This document shows positions 42,750-51,491 of a DNA stretch of 64,000 nucleotides, in pieces. Within the stretch, counting starts at the first letter, position 1. Each line of letters begins with the position of its first letter. The stretch comes from Pseudonocardia parietis (GTDB taxonomy: Bacteria > Actinomycetota > Actinomycetes > Mycobacteriales > Pseudonocardiaceae). The position numbers and the translations under genes are program-made. The notes beneath the pieces were generated by a model. The model was not told where the DNA came from. It was given only the letters and a program-made list of their open reading frames with translations, and did no database searches. The stretch is from positions 4,588,001 to 4,652,000 of the forward strand of contig NZ_JAGINU010000001.1 in NCBI RefSeq assembly GCF_017876315.1, read 5' to 3'.

Positions 42750-43127
42750 TCAGTGAATCGTCGGCTTGTTCTCCGACTGCTCCTGCTGCTCCGACTGCTC
42801 CGCCTCGGTGTTCTCCTCGGCGGGCTCGTCGGCGGCGACCTTCTCCCGGATCGCGGCGCGCAGCCACGTGGTGACCACACCCTCGGCGATCTCGAGATCG
42901 ATCGTGTCCTCGTACGAGGCGTCGACGACCGTGGCCCGCAGCCCGGACGTGGTGACGACGACATCGCCGTCCTCCAGCGCCTGCTGCATGGTCTGGGTCT
43001 GCTGCATCTGCCTGCGCTGCTTGCGGCCGTTCAGGAACAGCGGAACGAACAGCAGCAGGATGATGAGGAAGGGCAGCAGGGACAACAGGCCCGAACCACC
43101 GGCCTCCTGCGCAAGGATCAGATCCAT
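42750..43127 (-). CDS. yajC: Preprotein translocase accessory subunit YajC
   Basis: This 125-residue, single-pass membrane protein has the helix LLSLLPFLIILLLFVPLF followed by KQRRQMQQTQTMQQALEDGD and VVTTSGLRATVV, the YajC pattern. The C-terminus is Glu/Gln-rich. It lies upstream of secD on the same strand, with 167 bp between. Confidence 0.93.
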   Translation of the reverse strand: MDLILAQEAGGSGLLSLLPFLIILLLFVPLFLNGRKQRRQMQQTQTMQQALEDGDVVVTTSGLRATVVDASYEDTIDLEIAEGVVTTWLRAAIREKVAADEPAEENTEAEQSEQQEQSENKPTIH

Positions 43128-43523
43128 CGTGCGGGTTCTCCGTCTCGTCTCGTAATCGTGAGTGTGCCAGCCGGGACCGACACCGACGGGCGGCCCCTCC
43201 CGGCAATGAACCGCTCGTCGCGGGCACTACCGGGCCGAACGGTTCTCCGGACGCCCGGCCCGCGACGTAACGGCCGGGATGCCCGGATCGTTCCACCGAG
43301 GTCATCACCGGCCCCCGTGACACCGCGCGGTGTCCGGAACCTCTCGCGCGGTGTGCGGACACCTCAGGATGCCTCGACAGGCGCCCGGCGGGTGCCCGAT
43401 CCGTTCGGTCCGTCCGGATCCTCCCATGTCAGCCACGGGCGGCCGCGGCCACTCTCACCCACATGCGGCGCCTCGGACCGGCGCACGTCCGCCTTCCCGG
43501 CGTGGCCGACCGGCCGGACCGGG
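43128..43523. other. Intergenic region between yajC and ruvB
   Basis: About 400 bp without a convincing gene. It contains the perfect 16-bp palindrome GACACCGCGCGGTGTC at 43319-43334, with a related half-copy (CGCGCGGTGT) about 22 bp further on. This might be a regulator site or a terminator for ruvCAB. In M. tuberculosis other genes occupy this interval. Confidence 0.45.
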
Positions 43524-44657
43524 TCAGAACAGGGGGTTGATGCGGTGGCCCGCGGGGGCGTCGGCGGGTGGGGTGAGGCCGAGGTGGGTCCACGCCAGCG
43601 GAGTGGCGACCCGGCCGCGGGGGGTGCGGGCGAGCATCCCGGCCCGGACCAGGTAGGGCTCGCACACCTCCTCGACGGTGCCCGCCTCCTCCCCCACCGC
43701 GACGGCGAGGGTGGAGACCCCGACCGGACCGCCGTGGAACGAGCGGACCAGCGCAGCGAGCACGGCGCGGTCGAGCCGGTCGAGGCCGAGCTCGTCGACG
43801 TCGTAGACGGCCAGCGCGTCCCGGGCGACGTCGCGGCGGATGATGCCGTCCGCCCGGACCTCGGCGAAGTCACGCACCCGGCGCAGCAACCGGTTCGCCA
43901 CCCGCGGCGTACCGCGGCAGCGGCCTGCGATCTCCTCGGCGCCGTCCGGGAGCAGCTCGATGCCCAGGATCCCGGCGGCCCGGTTCAGCACCTGTTCGAG
44001 CTCCGCGTCCTCGTAGAACTCCATGTGCCCGGTGAACCCGAACCGGTCGCGCAGCGGCCCGGTCAGCGAGCCGGCCCGGGTGGTGGCTCCGACCAGGGTG
44101 AACGGGGCGACGTCGAGCGGGATCGAGGTCGCCCCCGGGCCCTTGCCGACGATGACGTCGACCCGGAAGTCCTCCATCGCCAGGTACAGCATCTCCTCGG
44201 CGGGCCGGGCGATGCGGTGGATCTCGTCGATGAACAGGACGTCGCCGGGCACCAGGTTCGACAGCATCGCGGCCAGGTCGCCGGCGCGTTCGAGGGCGGG
44301 CCCGGAGGTCAGCCGGATCGCCGCGCCCAGCTCCTGCGCGATGATCATGGCGAGGCTGGTCTTGCCGAGGCCGGGCGGGCCGGACAGCAGGATGTGGTCC
44401 GGCGGGTCGCCGCGCCGCTTCGCCCCTTCGAGGACGAGTTCGAGCTGCTCGCGGACCCGCGGCTGGCCGACGAACTCGTGCAGCGACCGCGGGCGCAGCG
44501 AGGCCTCGACGTCGGCGTCGCCCGGCTGCGCGGTCGCGTCGATCTCGCGCATCCGGTCGAACGCACCGGCGTACGGGTCGCCGGGACTCGGCTCCGCGAC
44601 AGGATCGGGCTCCGCGGCAGGGGCGTGCTCTGCGGCGGGATCCGGGTCGGAGGTCAT
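43524..44657 (-). CDS. ruvB: Holliday junction DNA helicase RuvB
   Basis: RuvB is the AAA+ motor that drives Holliday-junction branch migration with RuvA. The 377-residue protein has EASLRPRSLHEFVGQPRVREQ, Walker A HILLSGPPGLGKTSLAMIIA, Walker B VLFIDEIHRIARPAEEMLY, sensor region FTLVGATTRAGSLTGPLRDR and the C-terminal winged helix. The N-terminal 45 residues are an Ala/Pro/Asp-rich extension. The ATG overlaps the ruvA stop by 4 bp. Confidence 0.96.
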   Translation of the reverse strand: MTSDPDPAAEHAPAAEPDPVAEPSPGDPYAGAFDRMREIDATAQPGDADVEASLRPRSLHEFVGQPRVREQLELVLEGAKRRGDPPDHILLSGPPGLGKTSLAMIIAQELGAAIRLTSGPALERAGDLAAMLSNLVPGDVLFIDEIHRIARPAEEMLYLAMEDFRVDVIVGKGPGATSIPLDVAPFTLVGATTRAGSLTGPLRDRFGFTGHMEFYEDAELEQVLNRAAGILGIELLPDGAEEIAGRCRGTPRVANRLLRRVRDFAEVRADGIIRRDVARDALAVYDVDELGLDRLDRAVLAALVRSFHGGPVGVSTLAVAVGEEAGTVEEVCEPYLVRAGMLARTPRGRVATPLAWTHLGLTPPADAPAGHRINPLF

Positions 44658-45262
44658 CGCGACCGGCCCAGCGACGACAGGGCGCTGCGCAGCAGCACGC
44701 TCGCACCGGTGTCGGGGCGCTCGGCGAGGACACCGTCGACGGCCTGCTCCGCGGACCGCTGCGGGAACCCGAGGCCCAGCAGCGCCTCGACGACCTGCTC
44801 GCGGATCCCGAGGACCGGGGACGGAGCCGCTGCGGCGGGTGCCCCGGCCGGCACGGCGGCGGGCGCGGTCACCTTGTCCCGCAGCTCGACGACCAGGCGT
44901 TCGGCGCTCTTGCGCCCGACACCCGGGATCCGGGTCAGCACGGCCAGGTCCCCGTCGGCCAGCGCACGGCGCAGCGTGTCCGGCTCGAGCACGGCGATGG
45001 TGGCCAGTGCCAGCCGCGGCCCGATCCCGGAGACCGTCTGCAGGAGCAGGAACAGCTCGCGCTCCTCGGCGTCGGCGAACCCGAACAGGGTCAGCGACTC
45101 CTCGCGCACGACCAGCGTGGTCGCGAGCCGGGTCTCCTCGCCGCGGCGCAGCCCGCCGAGCGTCGCCGGCGTCGCGTGGACGGCCAGCCCGACCCCACCC
45201 ACCTCGACGACGGCGTGGTCCAGCCCGATCTCCAGTACCGGCCCGCGCACCGAGTGGATCAC
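44654..45262 (-). CDS. ruvA: Holliday junction DNA-binding protein RuvA
   Basis: RuvA binds four-way junctions and loads RuvB. The 202-residue protein is started at GTG 45260-45262 (IHSVRGPVLEIGLDHAVVEV). It has the OB-fold domain, helix-hairpin-helix motifs in LLQTVSGIGPRLALATIAVL and LTRIPGVGRKSAERLVVELR, and the C-terminal RuvB-binding domain (VVEALLGLGFPQRSAEQAVD). The order ruvC-ruvA-ruvB is conserved. Confidence 0.95.
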   Translation of the reverse strand: MIHSVRGPVLEIGLDHAVVEVGGVGLAVHATPATLGGLRRGEETRLATTLVVREESLTLFGFADAEERELFLLLQTVSGIGPRLALATIAVLEPDTLRRALADGDLAVLTRIPGVGRKSAERLVVELRDKVTAPAAVPAGAPAAAAPSPVLGIREQVVEALLGLGFPQRSAEQAVDGVLAERPDTGASVLLRSALSSLGRSR

Positions 45263-45382
45263 TGTCGGAAGCCCCTTCCCGCGAACGGTCGTTCGAGCCG
45301 CGACGCTACCGCGCACCCCCGACGCTCCCGCATCCGACACCACCACCGGGCACCGGGACCGGACGCCGCCGGCACCGCCGGA

Positions 45383-46066
45383 TCAGCGCCGTCCGCCGGG
45401 TCCCCGCCGGACGTCACCGGACGCCGTCCAGCTACCGGCCGGCCGCGACTGGGCAGCCGCACGGGCCGCCGCCCACTGCTGCGCCGCGGTCGGTGAGCCG
45501 TCCTCCTGGGTCGCCCGGGCCTGTGTCAGCCGCGCCTTGTGCACCTCGGCGATCTCCGCGGCACGGGCCTGCGCCTGCGCCATCCGGTCCAGCATCGGCG
45601 AGCGCCAGCAGTGGCAGATGGCGAGCGCGAGCGCGTCCGCGGCGTCGGCCGGCTTCGGCGGGGCGTCCAGTCCCAGCACCTTGGTGACCATCGTCGCGAC
45701 CTGGGCCTTCCCGGCCCTGCCCTCGCCGGTCACGGCGGCCTTCACCTCGCTGGGGGTGTGGAAGGCGACCGGCAGCCCGGCCCGGGCCGCGATCAGCGCG
45801 ACGACCCCGCTGGCCTGCGCGGTCCCCATCACGGTGCGCACGTTGTGCTGGCTGAACACCCGCTCGACGGCGACGACGTCCGGCCGGAGCCGCGCCACCC
45901 AGCGCTCCACCTCGTCGGCGACGGCGAGCAGCCGGCGTTCCAGCGGGAGGTCGGGCCCGCTGCGCACGACGCCGACGTCGACGAAGGTGACCGCACGGCC
46001 GGCGCCGGTCTCGACGACACCGATCCCGCACCGGGTCAGGCCGGGGTCGACCCCGAGCACTCGCAC
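45383..46066 (-). CDS. ruvC: Crossover junction endodeoxyribonuclease RuvC
   Basis: RuvC resolves Holliday junctions. The RNase H-fold acids are in VLGVDPGLTRCGIGVV, VAVERVFSQHNVRTVMGTAQ and the C-terminal KPADAADALALAICH. The core ends near residue 165. A tail of about 60 residues rich in Ala, Arg and Gln follows and is probably flexible. The GTG start has GGAGGAG 8 nt upstream, and a LexA-like box overlaps that site. Confidence 0.95.
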   Translation of the reverse strand: MRVLGVDPGLTRCGIGVVETGAGRAVTFVDVGVVRSGPDLPLERRLLAVADEVERWVARLRPDVVAVERVFSQHNVRTVMGTAQASGVVALIAARAGLPVAFHTPSEVKAAVTGEGRAGKAQVATMVTKVLGLDAPPKPADAADALALAICHCWRSPMLDRMAQAQARAAEIAEVHKARLTQARATQEDGSPTAAQQWAAARAAAQSRPAGSWTASGDVRRGPGGRR

Positions 46067-46079
46067 CGCGTCACTCCTC

Positions 46080-46095
46080 CCGCACGTGTGTTCGA
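46080..46095. promoter_or_regulatory. LexA-like (SOS) box upstream of ruvC
   Basis: Read on the minus strand, TCGAAC-ACAC-GTGCGG matches 10 of 12 consensus positions, with a perfect proximal half. It lies 13 bp before the ruvC GTG. ruvC is a known LexA target in mycobacteria (recalled). Confidence 0.6.
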
Positions 46096-46193
46096 ACCCC
46101 GCACGCTACCGGCCGCGGCACCGCTCGCCGGCGGGGCACGCCGGGCCCGGGCCGACCCGATCGGGCCGGGTGGCCGGGTGGCAGGGTGCCGGA

Positions 46194-47369
46194 GTGACGT
46201 CGTTCCTCCGGGTGCTCGCCCTGCTCTGGTCGGCCGGCCTGCTGGTCGTCCTGGTGGGTGCCTTCCGGCCGGAGACCCCGGTGCTCGGCCTGGCCGGCTC
46301 GTTCGTCACCGGCCAGTACCCACTGCACCTCACGCTCGCGGCCGTCCTCGGGATCCTGATCGGGCTGGCCGCCCGCCGGGCCGCGCCGTTCACCGGTTAC
46401 CTGACGGCGACCGTCGCACTGGCCACGGTCATCGGGATGGTCACGGTCCTGGCCGCGCAGGGCCGCGCCGCGTCCGACGAGGGCGTCCGGCTGGACTGGA
46501 CGGAGGCGCTGACCGTCCTCGGCCAGCCGTCCGGCGCCCCGGACCGCACCGTCGAGTACGCGCCCGGCCGAGAGCTGGATCTGTATCTGCCGTCCGGGCC
46601 CGGCCCGCACCCGACGATGGTGTGGGTGCACGGTGGCAGCTGGGTCGGCGGCGAGCGGGACGACCGGACGGCGTTCAACCGCTGGCTCGCCGACCGCGGC
46701 TGGGCGGTCGCCGCCATCGACTACCGGCTGCCGCCGACCGGGTGGGGCTCCGGCGGGACGGGCGCGGGCACCGAGCCGATCGGCCGCGACCAGCAGCGCG
46801 ACGTGGCCTGCGCGGTCGACTGGGTCCGTGCGCACACCGGCGACGAGCTGGACCCGGCCCGGCTCGTGCTGGCCGGCCAGTCCGCCGGGGCGACGCTGGC
46901 GCTGAGCACGACGTCCGGCCTGCTCGACGGCACCCTCGCCTGCTCCGAGGCGCCCGCCGCGCTCGGTGGCACCGGACCGGCCGACGCCCCGCCGCCTGCG
47001 CCGGGTCCGCCGCCGGCGGGCGTCGTCGCGTTCCACCCGCCGGTCGACCTCGCGCTGATCGACCCCGACCTGCAGCAGACCCTGCTCGGCGGGGCCGCCG
47101 CGGACTCCCCGGGGCTGATGCGCCTGCTGTCGCCCTCGGAGCAGGTGCGGCCGGAGCTGCCGCCGACGCTGCTCCTGCTCGGCTCGGCCGACCACTACGT
47201 CGACCCGGCCCGGGTCACCGCCTACGACGCCGAGCTGCGCGCCGCCGGGGTCCCCGGCCGGCTGGTCACCGTCCCCTACGCCGACCACGTCTTCGACCGG
47301 CCCTTCGGCAGCCCGGGCGCGCAGCTCGGGCGGGAGGCCGCGATCCGCTTCCTGACCGGCCTGGACTGA
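46194..47369 (+). CDS. Membrane-anchored alpha/beta hydrolase (esterase/lipase)
   Basis: This 391-residue protein starts at GTG 46194. Three N-terminal membrane helices (about residues 1-95) precede an esterase domain with the oxyanion-hole motif MVWVHGGSWVGGERDDR, nucleophile VLAGQSAGATLALS, acid region LLLLGSADHYVDP and catalytic His in VPYADHVFDRPFGS. This is the hormone-sensitive-lipase/BD-FAE-like architecture with the catalytic part probably outside. No strong ribosome-binding site is seen. It is divergent from ruvC. Confidence 0.85.
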   Translation: MTSFLRVLALLWSAGLLVVLVGAFRPETPVLGLAGSFVTGQYPLHLTLAAVLGILIGLAARRAAPFTGYLTATVALATVIGMVTVLAAQGRAASDEGVRLDWTEALTVLGQPSGAPDRTVEYAPGRELDLYLPSGPGPHPTMVWVHGGSWVGGERDDRTAFNRWLADRGWAVAAIDYRLPPTGWGSGGTGAGTEPIGRDQQRDVACAVDWVRAHTGDELDPARLVLAGQSAGATLALSTTSGLLDGTLACSEAPAALGGTGPADAPPPAPGPPPAGVVAFHPPVDLALIDPDLQQTLLGGAAADSPGLMRLLSPSEQVRPELPPTLLLLGSADHYVDPARVTAYDAELRAAGVPGRLVTVPYADHVFDRPFGSPGAQLGREAAIRFLTGLD

Positions 47370-47372
47370 TCC

Positions 47373-47394
47373 CGGCGGGCGGCGCGGCCCGCCG
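47373..47394 (+). terminator. Hairpin terminator after the esterase gene
   Basis: A perfect 8-bp GC stem (CGGCGGGC / GCCCGCCG) with a 6-nt loop begins 4 bp after the stop codon. Confidence 0.6.
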
Positions 47395-47467
47395 TCTACG
47401 CGATTTCGGCGATGCACCGGTGCCCCGGACCCGCGGACCCTGGTCCACCCCGGCGGAGGGAGGCACC

Positions 47468-47509
47468 GTGACCAGCCTCGACCACGGCCCGATCGGTGGC
47501 CCCCGATGA
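47468..47509 (+). CDS. 13-codon leader ORF overlapping the acetamidase start
   Basis: GTG at 47468 follows an excellent ribosome-binding site (GGAGGGAGG at 47455-47463). The frame encodes VTSLDHGPIGGPR and stops with the TGA at 47507-47509, which overlaps the acetamidase ATG (ATGA). The acetamidase start has no good ribosome-binding site of its own, so ribosomes probably load here and reinitiate. Confidence 0.5.
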   Translation: MTSLDHGPIGGPR

Positions 47510-48621
47510 CCACCCACGAGCTGCGCCTCGCCACCACGAAGCCACTGGCCACGCAGGCCGAGCGCGGACACAACCGGTGGCATCCCGACATCGCACCGGC
47601 GCTGCGGATCCGGCCGGGCGACGAGGTCGTCCTGGACACGCTCGACGCGGCCGACGCGCAGCTGCGCCCCGGCGACGGGCTCGACGCGCTCGGCGCCGTG
47701 CGCCTCTCCCGGGTCCATCCCCTCACCGGCCCGATCGCCGTCGACGGTGCCCGGCCGGGTGACGTCCTCGTCGTCGAGCTCCTGGAGTGCGTGCCCGCCG
47801 GGATCGGCTACACCGTGCAGATCCCCGGGTTCGGCTTCCTGCGCGAGCAGTTCCCCGAACCGTTCCTGGTCCGCTGGCAGCTCGACGGGAACCGGGCGGT
47901 CTCCGACGACCTGCCGGGCGTGACGCTCTCGGCGGAGCCGTTCCTCGGGACGTTCGGTGTGGCCCCGTCCCACGACCTGCTGGACCGGATCCTGGTTCGG
48001 GAGCAGGCGGTGCTCGACGCGGGCGGCATGGCGCTACCGCCGGATCCGACGGATGCGCTCCCGGGGACCGGCGACGTCCCGGCCCGGGGCCTGCGCACGA
48101 TGCCGCCGCGGGAGAACGCCGGCAACGTCGACATCCGCCAGACCGGCATCGGCACGACCCTGCTGCTGCCGGTGCACGCCGACGACGCGTTGTTCTCCGC
48201 AGGCGACGGCCACTTCACGCAGGGCGAGGGCGAGACGTGCGGCACCGCCGTCGAGATGGCCGGGACCTGGCGGTTGCGCTTCGACCTGCGCCCGGGCGAG
48301 GCGGAGCGCACCGGGCAGCGGCGGCTGCGCTTCTCCCGCGAGACGCCCGGCCCGCGTCCGGCCGAGGCCGGTCCGTTCCATGCGACCACCGGCATCTCGG
48401 TCGACGCCGACGGCGTCAACCGGGCCGAGGACGTCACGGTCGCGACCCGGGACGCGCTGCGGGAGATGCTCGACCACCTCGTCGTCGAGCGCGGGTTCAC
48501 CCGGCAGCAGGCCTACGCCCTGTGCAGCGTGGCGGTCCAGCTGCGGATCAGCGCGCTGCCGGACGTCCCGAACGTGTCGGTGACGGCGCTGCTCCCGCTC
48601 GACGTCCTCGACCGGCCCTGA
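47506..48621 (+). CDS. Acetamidase/formamidase family protein
   Basis: This 371-residue member of the FmdA/AmdA family hydrolyses small amides to acid and ammonia in characterised relatives. Conserved parts include HNRWHPDIAPALRIRPGDEV, VHPLTGPIAVDGARPGDVL, MPPRENAGNVDIRQTGIGTT, GDGHFTQGEGETCGTAVEM and the late HATTGISVDADGVNRAEDV. Translation is probably coupled to a 13-codon leader. Two genes of unknown function follow on the same strand with short gaps, suggesting one operon. Confidence 0.88.
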   Translation: MTTHELRLATTKPLATQAERGHNRWHPDIAPALRIRPGDEVVLDTLDAADAQLRPGDGLDALGAVRLSRVHPLTGPIAVDGARPGDVLVVELLECVPAGIGYTVQIPGFGFLREQFPEPFLVRWQLDGNRAVSDDLPGVTLSAEPFLGTFGVAPSHDLLDRILVREQAVLDAGGMALPPDPTDALPGTGDVPARGLRTMPPRENAGNVDIRQTGIGTTLLLPVHADDALFSAGDGHFTQGEGETCGTAVEMAGTWRLRFDLRPGEAERTGQRRLRFSRETPGPRPAEAGPFHATTGISVDADGVNRAEDVTVATRDALREMLDHLVVERGFTRQQAYALCSVAVQLRISALPDVPNVSVTALLPLDVLDRP

Positions 48622-48638
48622 CCCGGAGGTGGACGGAC

Positions 48639-49154
48639 ATGACGACGACGGGTCCCGTTGGTCACCCCGATCCGTTCTCCGTCCGGGGTCTGCGCGAGGT
48701 CGGCCCGCTACCGGGGACCCGGCAGGAATGGGTGACGGCGGCCGCGCGGGTCTCGGGCGTGCTGCTCGCCCTGCGCGCCGCCGAGGCCGCGGGCCTGGCC
48801 GCCCCGCCCCCACCGCTCGACGGCGGCCGGACGCTGCGGGCGTGGGCCCGTGTGGTGCGGCCGGTACTGGATCGCACCGAGCACGTGACGGTGCCGATCG
48901 GGCTCGGCGATCTGCACGTCCTCGCCGCGGCGGCGGCCGCGCTGGGCACGGCGCTGTGCCGGGTCCGGTCGGGCGGCGGCCCCGATCCGGTGGTGGACGT
49001 GCTCCGGGCGGACGCCGCGGCGCAGCAGGCGACGGCCGGTCAGCTGGTCATGCAACTGGCCCGGGTACACGGGACGCTCACCGCGGGCGCTCCCGGCACG
49101 GCCGGACAGATCTGGCAGGCCGGAGCCCTCTCGCCCGTCGACGACGAGGAGTGA
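48639..49154 (+). CDS. Unknown helical protein in the acetamidase operon
   Basis: This 171-residue protein has an ATG at 48639 with GGAGG 10 nt upstream. It is Ala/Leu/Val-rich and predicted alpha-helical (AAARVSGVLLALRAAEAAGL, then VLAAAAAALGTALCRVRSGG), without signal peptide or clear membrane helix. I do not recognise the family. It sits 17 bp after the acetamidase gene and almost touches the next gene, so it is likely part of the same operon. Confidence 0.6.
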   Translation: MTTTGPVGHPDPFSVRGLREVGPLPGTRQEWVTAAARVSGVLLALRAAEAAGLAAPPPPLDGGRTLRAWARVVRPVLDRTEHVTVPIGLGDLHVLAAAAAALGTALCRVRSGGGPDPVVDVLRADAAAQQATAGQLVMQLARVHGTLTAGAPGTAGQIWQAGALSPVDDEE

Positions 49155-49156
49155 CC

Positions 49157-50083
49157 GTGGACTACCCGACCATGCGTGGACTGTTCTTCTCCCCGCCCGA
49201 CGGCCCCCGGCCCACCCCGCCGGCCGCCACCTCGCCCTCGCCCGCCCGGGCGCTGCGGGATGCGATCGAACCGCTGGCGTGCCTCTCGATCTGGTCCCCG
49301 GAGGCCGCGGAGGGCTACGCGGCACTCGGGCTGGACGACTATTTCGCCGCCTACGTGTGGCAACGCGTCGCCCCGCTGGGCACCCCGCCGGAACCGCTGG
49401 CGGTCACCGCGCTCGGCGTGTTCGACGGCGGCCTGATCGGCCCGCAGTACGCCCTCGGCGCGTCCGCCGTGGACCGCGACAAGATCGTCGCGGTGCGGCT
49501 GGACGCCCCGGGCCGCACGCTGCGCCGAGTACTCGGCGAGGATCTGCCCGAACTCGGCCGGGAGGCGGCCGCGGCCGTCGTCGCGCTGCGCCGCGGGATC
49601 GACGCCGCGGACCGGACCGCCCGGCCGCTGTTCACCGGGCTGCTCGCCGAGCCCTGGCCCGACGACCCGGCCGCCGCACTCGTGCACGCCTGCCACGTCC
49701 TGCGGGAGCACCGCGGTGACTCGCACCTGGCGGTCTGCGCGGTCGACGGGCTCGACGCGGTGCAGATGAACGTGCTGACCGAGCTCTGGTGCGGTTACCC
49801 GCTCGGGGCCTACACCGCGTCCCGGGGCTGGGCCCCGGACCGGATCGAGGCCGCCGCGGACGAGCTGCGCGCCCGTGGCCTGCTCGACGGGGACCGGCTC
49901 TCCGCCGACGGGCTGCGGCACCGGGCGACGCTGGAGGCACGGACCGACGGCATGCAACGGGCCGTCGTCGCCGCGATCGGGGCGGACCTCGATCCGGTCA
50001 CCCGCCTGCTCGACGGCTGGTCGGACGCGCTCGTCGCGGCCGGGGCGGCACCGCCGGACCCGGCGAAACGCCTCGCCGGATGA
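49157..50083 (+). CDS. SCO6745-type protein with predicted winged-helix domains
   Basis: This 308-residue protein starts at GTG 49157, five bases after GAGGAG and 2 bp after the previous stop. Sequence blocks (LRDAIEPLACLSIWSPEAAE, YFAAYVWQRVAPLGTPP, LTELWCGYPLGAYTASRGWA) match the actinobacterial SCO6745 family, which is predicted to carry helix-turn-helix-like folds but has no proven role. The C-terminal RAAADELRARGLLDGDRLSA-like region looks like a wing. It is the third gene of the acetamidase operon. Confidence 0.7.
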   Translation: MDYPTMRGLFFSPPDGPRPTPPAATSPSPARALRDAIEPLACLSIWSPEAAEGYAALGLDDYFAAYVWQRVAPLGTPPEPLAVTALGVFDGGLIGPQYALGASAVDRDKIVAVRLDAPGRTLRRVLGEDLPELGREAAAAVVALRRGIDAADRTARPLFTGLLAEPWPDDPAAALVHACHVLREHRGDSHLAVCAVDGLDAVQMNVLTELWCGYPLGAYTASRGWAPDRIEAAADELRARGLLDGDRLSADGLRHRATLEARTDGMQRAVVAAIGADLDPVTRLLDGWSDALVAAGAAPPDPAKRLAG

Positions 50084-50109
50084 GCCGTCCGCCTCCGGTG
50101 CGCGCGGAA

Positions 50110-50181
50110 CCTCAGGCGGTGGGTGCTGCACCTCAGGCGGTGGGTGCGGAACCTCAGACGGTGGGTGCTGTACCTCAGGCG
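50110..50181. repeat. 21-bp tandem repeat at the end of the histidine kinase gene
   Basis: Units 50110-50130, 50131-50151 and 50152-50172 (consensus CCTCAGGCGGTGGGTGCTGCA) are followed by a partial fourth unit, 50173-50181. The last unit contains the kinase stop codon (TCA on this strand), and each earlier copy repeats it. Confidence 0.85.
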
Positions 50182-51491
50182 TCGGCGCCCACCCCGAGCA
50201 ACGGGACCTCGGCAGTCAGCACCGTCGGACCGCCGGGCGGGCTCAGGACGTCGAGCGTGCCCTCGACGGTGGCGAGCCGGTCGGCGAGCCCGGCGAGACC
50301 GTGGCCCTTGCCGAGATGCGCACCGCCGACGCCGTCGTCGCGCACCTGGACGAGCACCCGCTCGGTATTCGCGCTCACCACGACCGTGCACAGCGTCGCA
50401 TCGGCATGCTTGGCGACGTTCGTCAGCGCCTCGGTCACCACGAAGTAGGCCGTGTTCTCGACGGCCGCGGCCAGGCGCTGCCCGTCGGGGAGCGCCACGT
50501 CCAGGGACACCTCGACCGGGCAGCGGGCCGCGGTCGCCGCGAGCGCCGGCCCGAGGCCACGGTCGGCCAGGATCGGCGGGGCGATGCCGCGGGACAGGGC
50601 ACGCAGCTCGTCGAGCGCCTCCCGGCTCTGTTCCAGCGCCCCCGCGACGAGCGGCCGGGCACGCTCCGGGTCGTCGTCGAGGCGCCGGGAGACGCTCTCG
50701 AGGTCCATGTTGAGCCGCACGAGCCGCTGCTGCGGACCGTCGTGGATGTCGCGCTCGAGGCGCCGCAGCGTCTGCGCCTCGGCATGCACCGCCGCTCGGC
50801 GGCTGGTCTCCAGCTGAGTGGCACGGGCCCGCAGCGCCGCGGTCTGGTTGGTGAGCAGCCCGCGGGCCAGCCCGGCACGCACGAGCACGAGCCCGCGCAC
50901 GACCAGCGGCGCGGTGAGCACCATGACCACGCCGATCGTGGTGTTCAGGGCGATCTCCGCGGGGCGCGAGTCGACGCCGGTGAGCAGACCGACCAGGCCG
51001 TTCGAGCCGGCGTCGCGGGGAAGCGCCCATTCCCACATCACGTAGAGCAGCGCACCGAGCCCGCCCACCGTCCAGGTCACCGCGATGACGAACGTGGCGA
51101 TCCGGACCGGGAAGGCCACCACTGCGTGCAGCAGATCCCGCCACGACTGCGGCTCAGCGAGCGAGCGGAGCAACCGCGACATGCCGCTGCCCGTCGGCGT
51201 CCGGTAGTGGTGCGGGGGCAACGGTCGTCCGGTCGCCCACTCGGTGGCCCGCCGCTCCACTTCCGCCAGGCCGCGGCTCGCCCGCAGCGTCAGCACCAGG
51301 ATCGGCAGCCCGAGCCAGACGACGAGCGTGCTCACCCCGGCCGCGAAGCCGGCGACGGCCACGACGAACGCGACGATGCACAGCGGCAGCCCGCCCAGGA
51401 GGTACCCCATCCCCCGGCGCAGCCGGACGACCTGGGCCGGCGCGGGTGCCGGCGCCGGTACGACGGGCCGGGTGGATGTGGTGGCGGTCAT
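50175..51491 (-). CDS. NarL-type sensor histidine kinase, no adjacent response regulator
   Basis: This 438-residue protein starts at ATG 51491. Two membrane hairpins form a sensor region (about residues 25-75 and 110-220). The HisKA_3 dimerisation/phosphoacceptor box is RRLERDIHDGPQQRLVRLNM, with the phosphorylated His in DIHDGPQ, and the HATPase domain has VVTEALTNVAKHADATLCTV and VRDDGVGGAHLGKGHGLAGL. The cognate LuxR-type regulator normally follows directly but is absent here. Confidence 0.88.
   Translation of the reverse strand: MTATTSTRPVVPAPAPAPAQVVRLRRGMGYLLGGLPLCIVAFVVAVAGFAAGVSTLVVWLGLPILVLTLRASRGLAEVERRATEWATGRPLPPHHYRTPTGSGMSRLLRSLAEPQSWRDLLHAVVAFPVRIATFVIAVTWTVGGLGALLYVMWEWALPRDAGSNGLVGLLTGVDSRPAEIALNTTIGVVMVLTAPLVVRGLVLVRAGLARGLLTNQTAALRARATQLETSRRAAVHAEAQTLRRLERDIHDGPQQRLVRLNMDLESVSRRLDDDPERARPLVAGALEQSREALDELRALSRGIAPPILADRGLGPALAATAARCPVEVSLDVALPDGQRLAAAVENTAYFVVTEALTNVAKHADATLCTVVVSANTERVLVQVRDDGVGGAHLGKGHGLAGLADRLATVEGTLDVLSPPGGPTVLTAEVPLLGVGADA

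Noticed and set aside
43319..43334. 16-bp palindrome as a regulator operator for ruvCAB
   Set aside because: It lies downstream of ruvB rather than upstream of the operon and has no regulator gene beside it; kept only as a possible terminator or site in the intergenic note.
42576..46193. A very long plus-strand open frame running through yajC, ruvB, ruvA and ruvC into the esterase gene
   Set aside because: It is antisense to strongly conserved genes and its translation is Arg/Pro/Ala-rich without any family. Only the part from GTG 46194 has coding character (the esterase).
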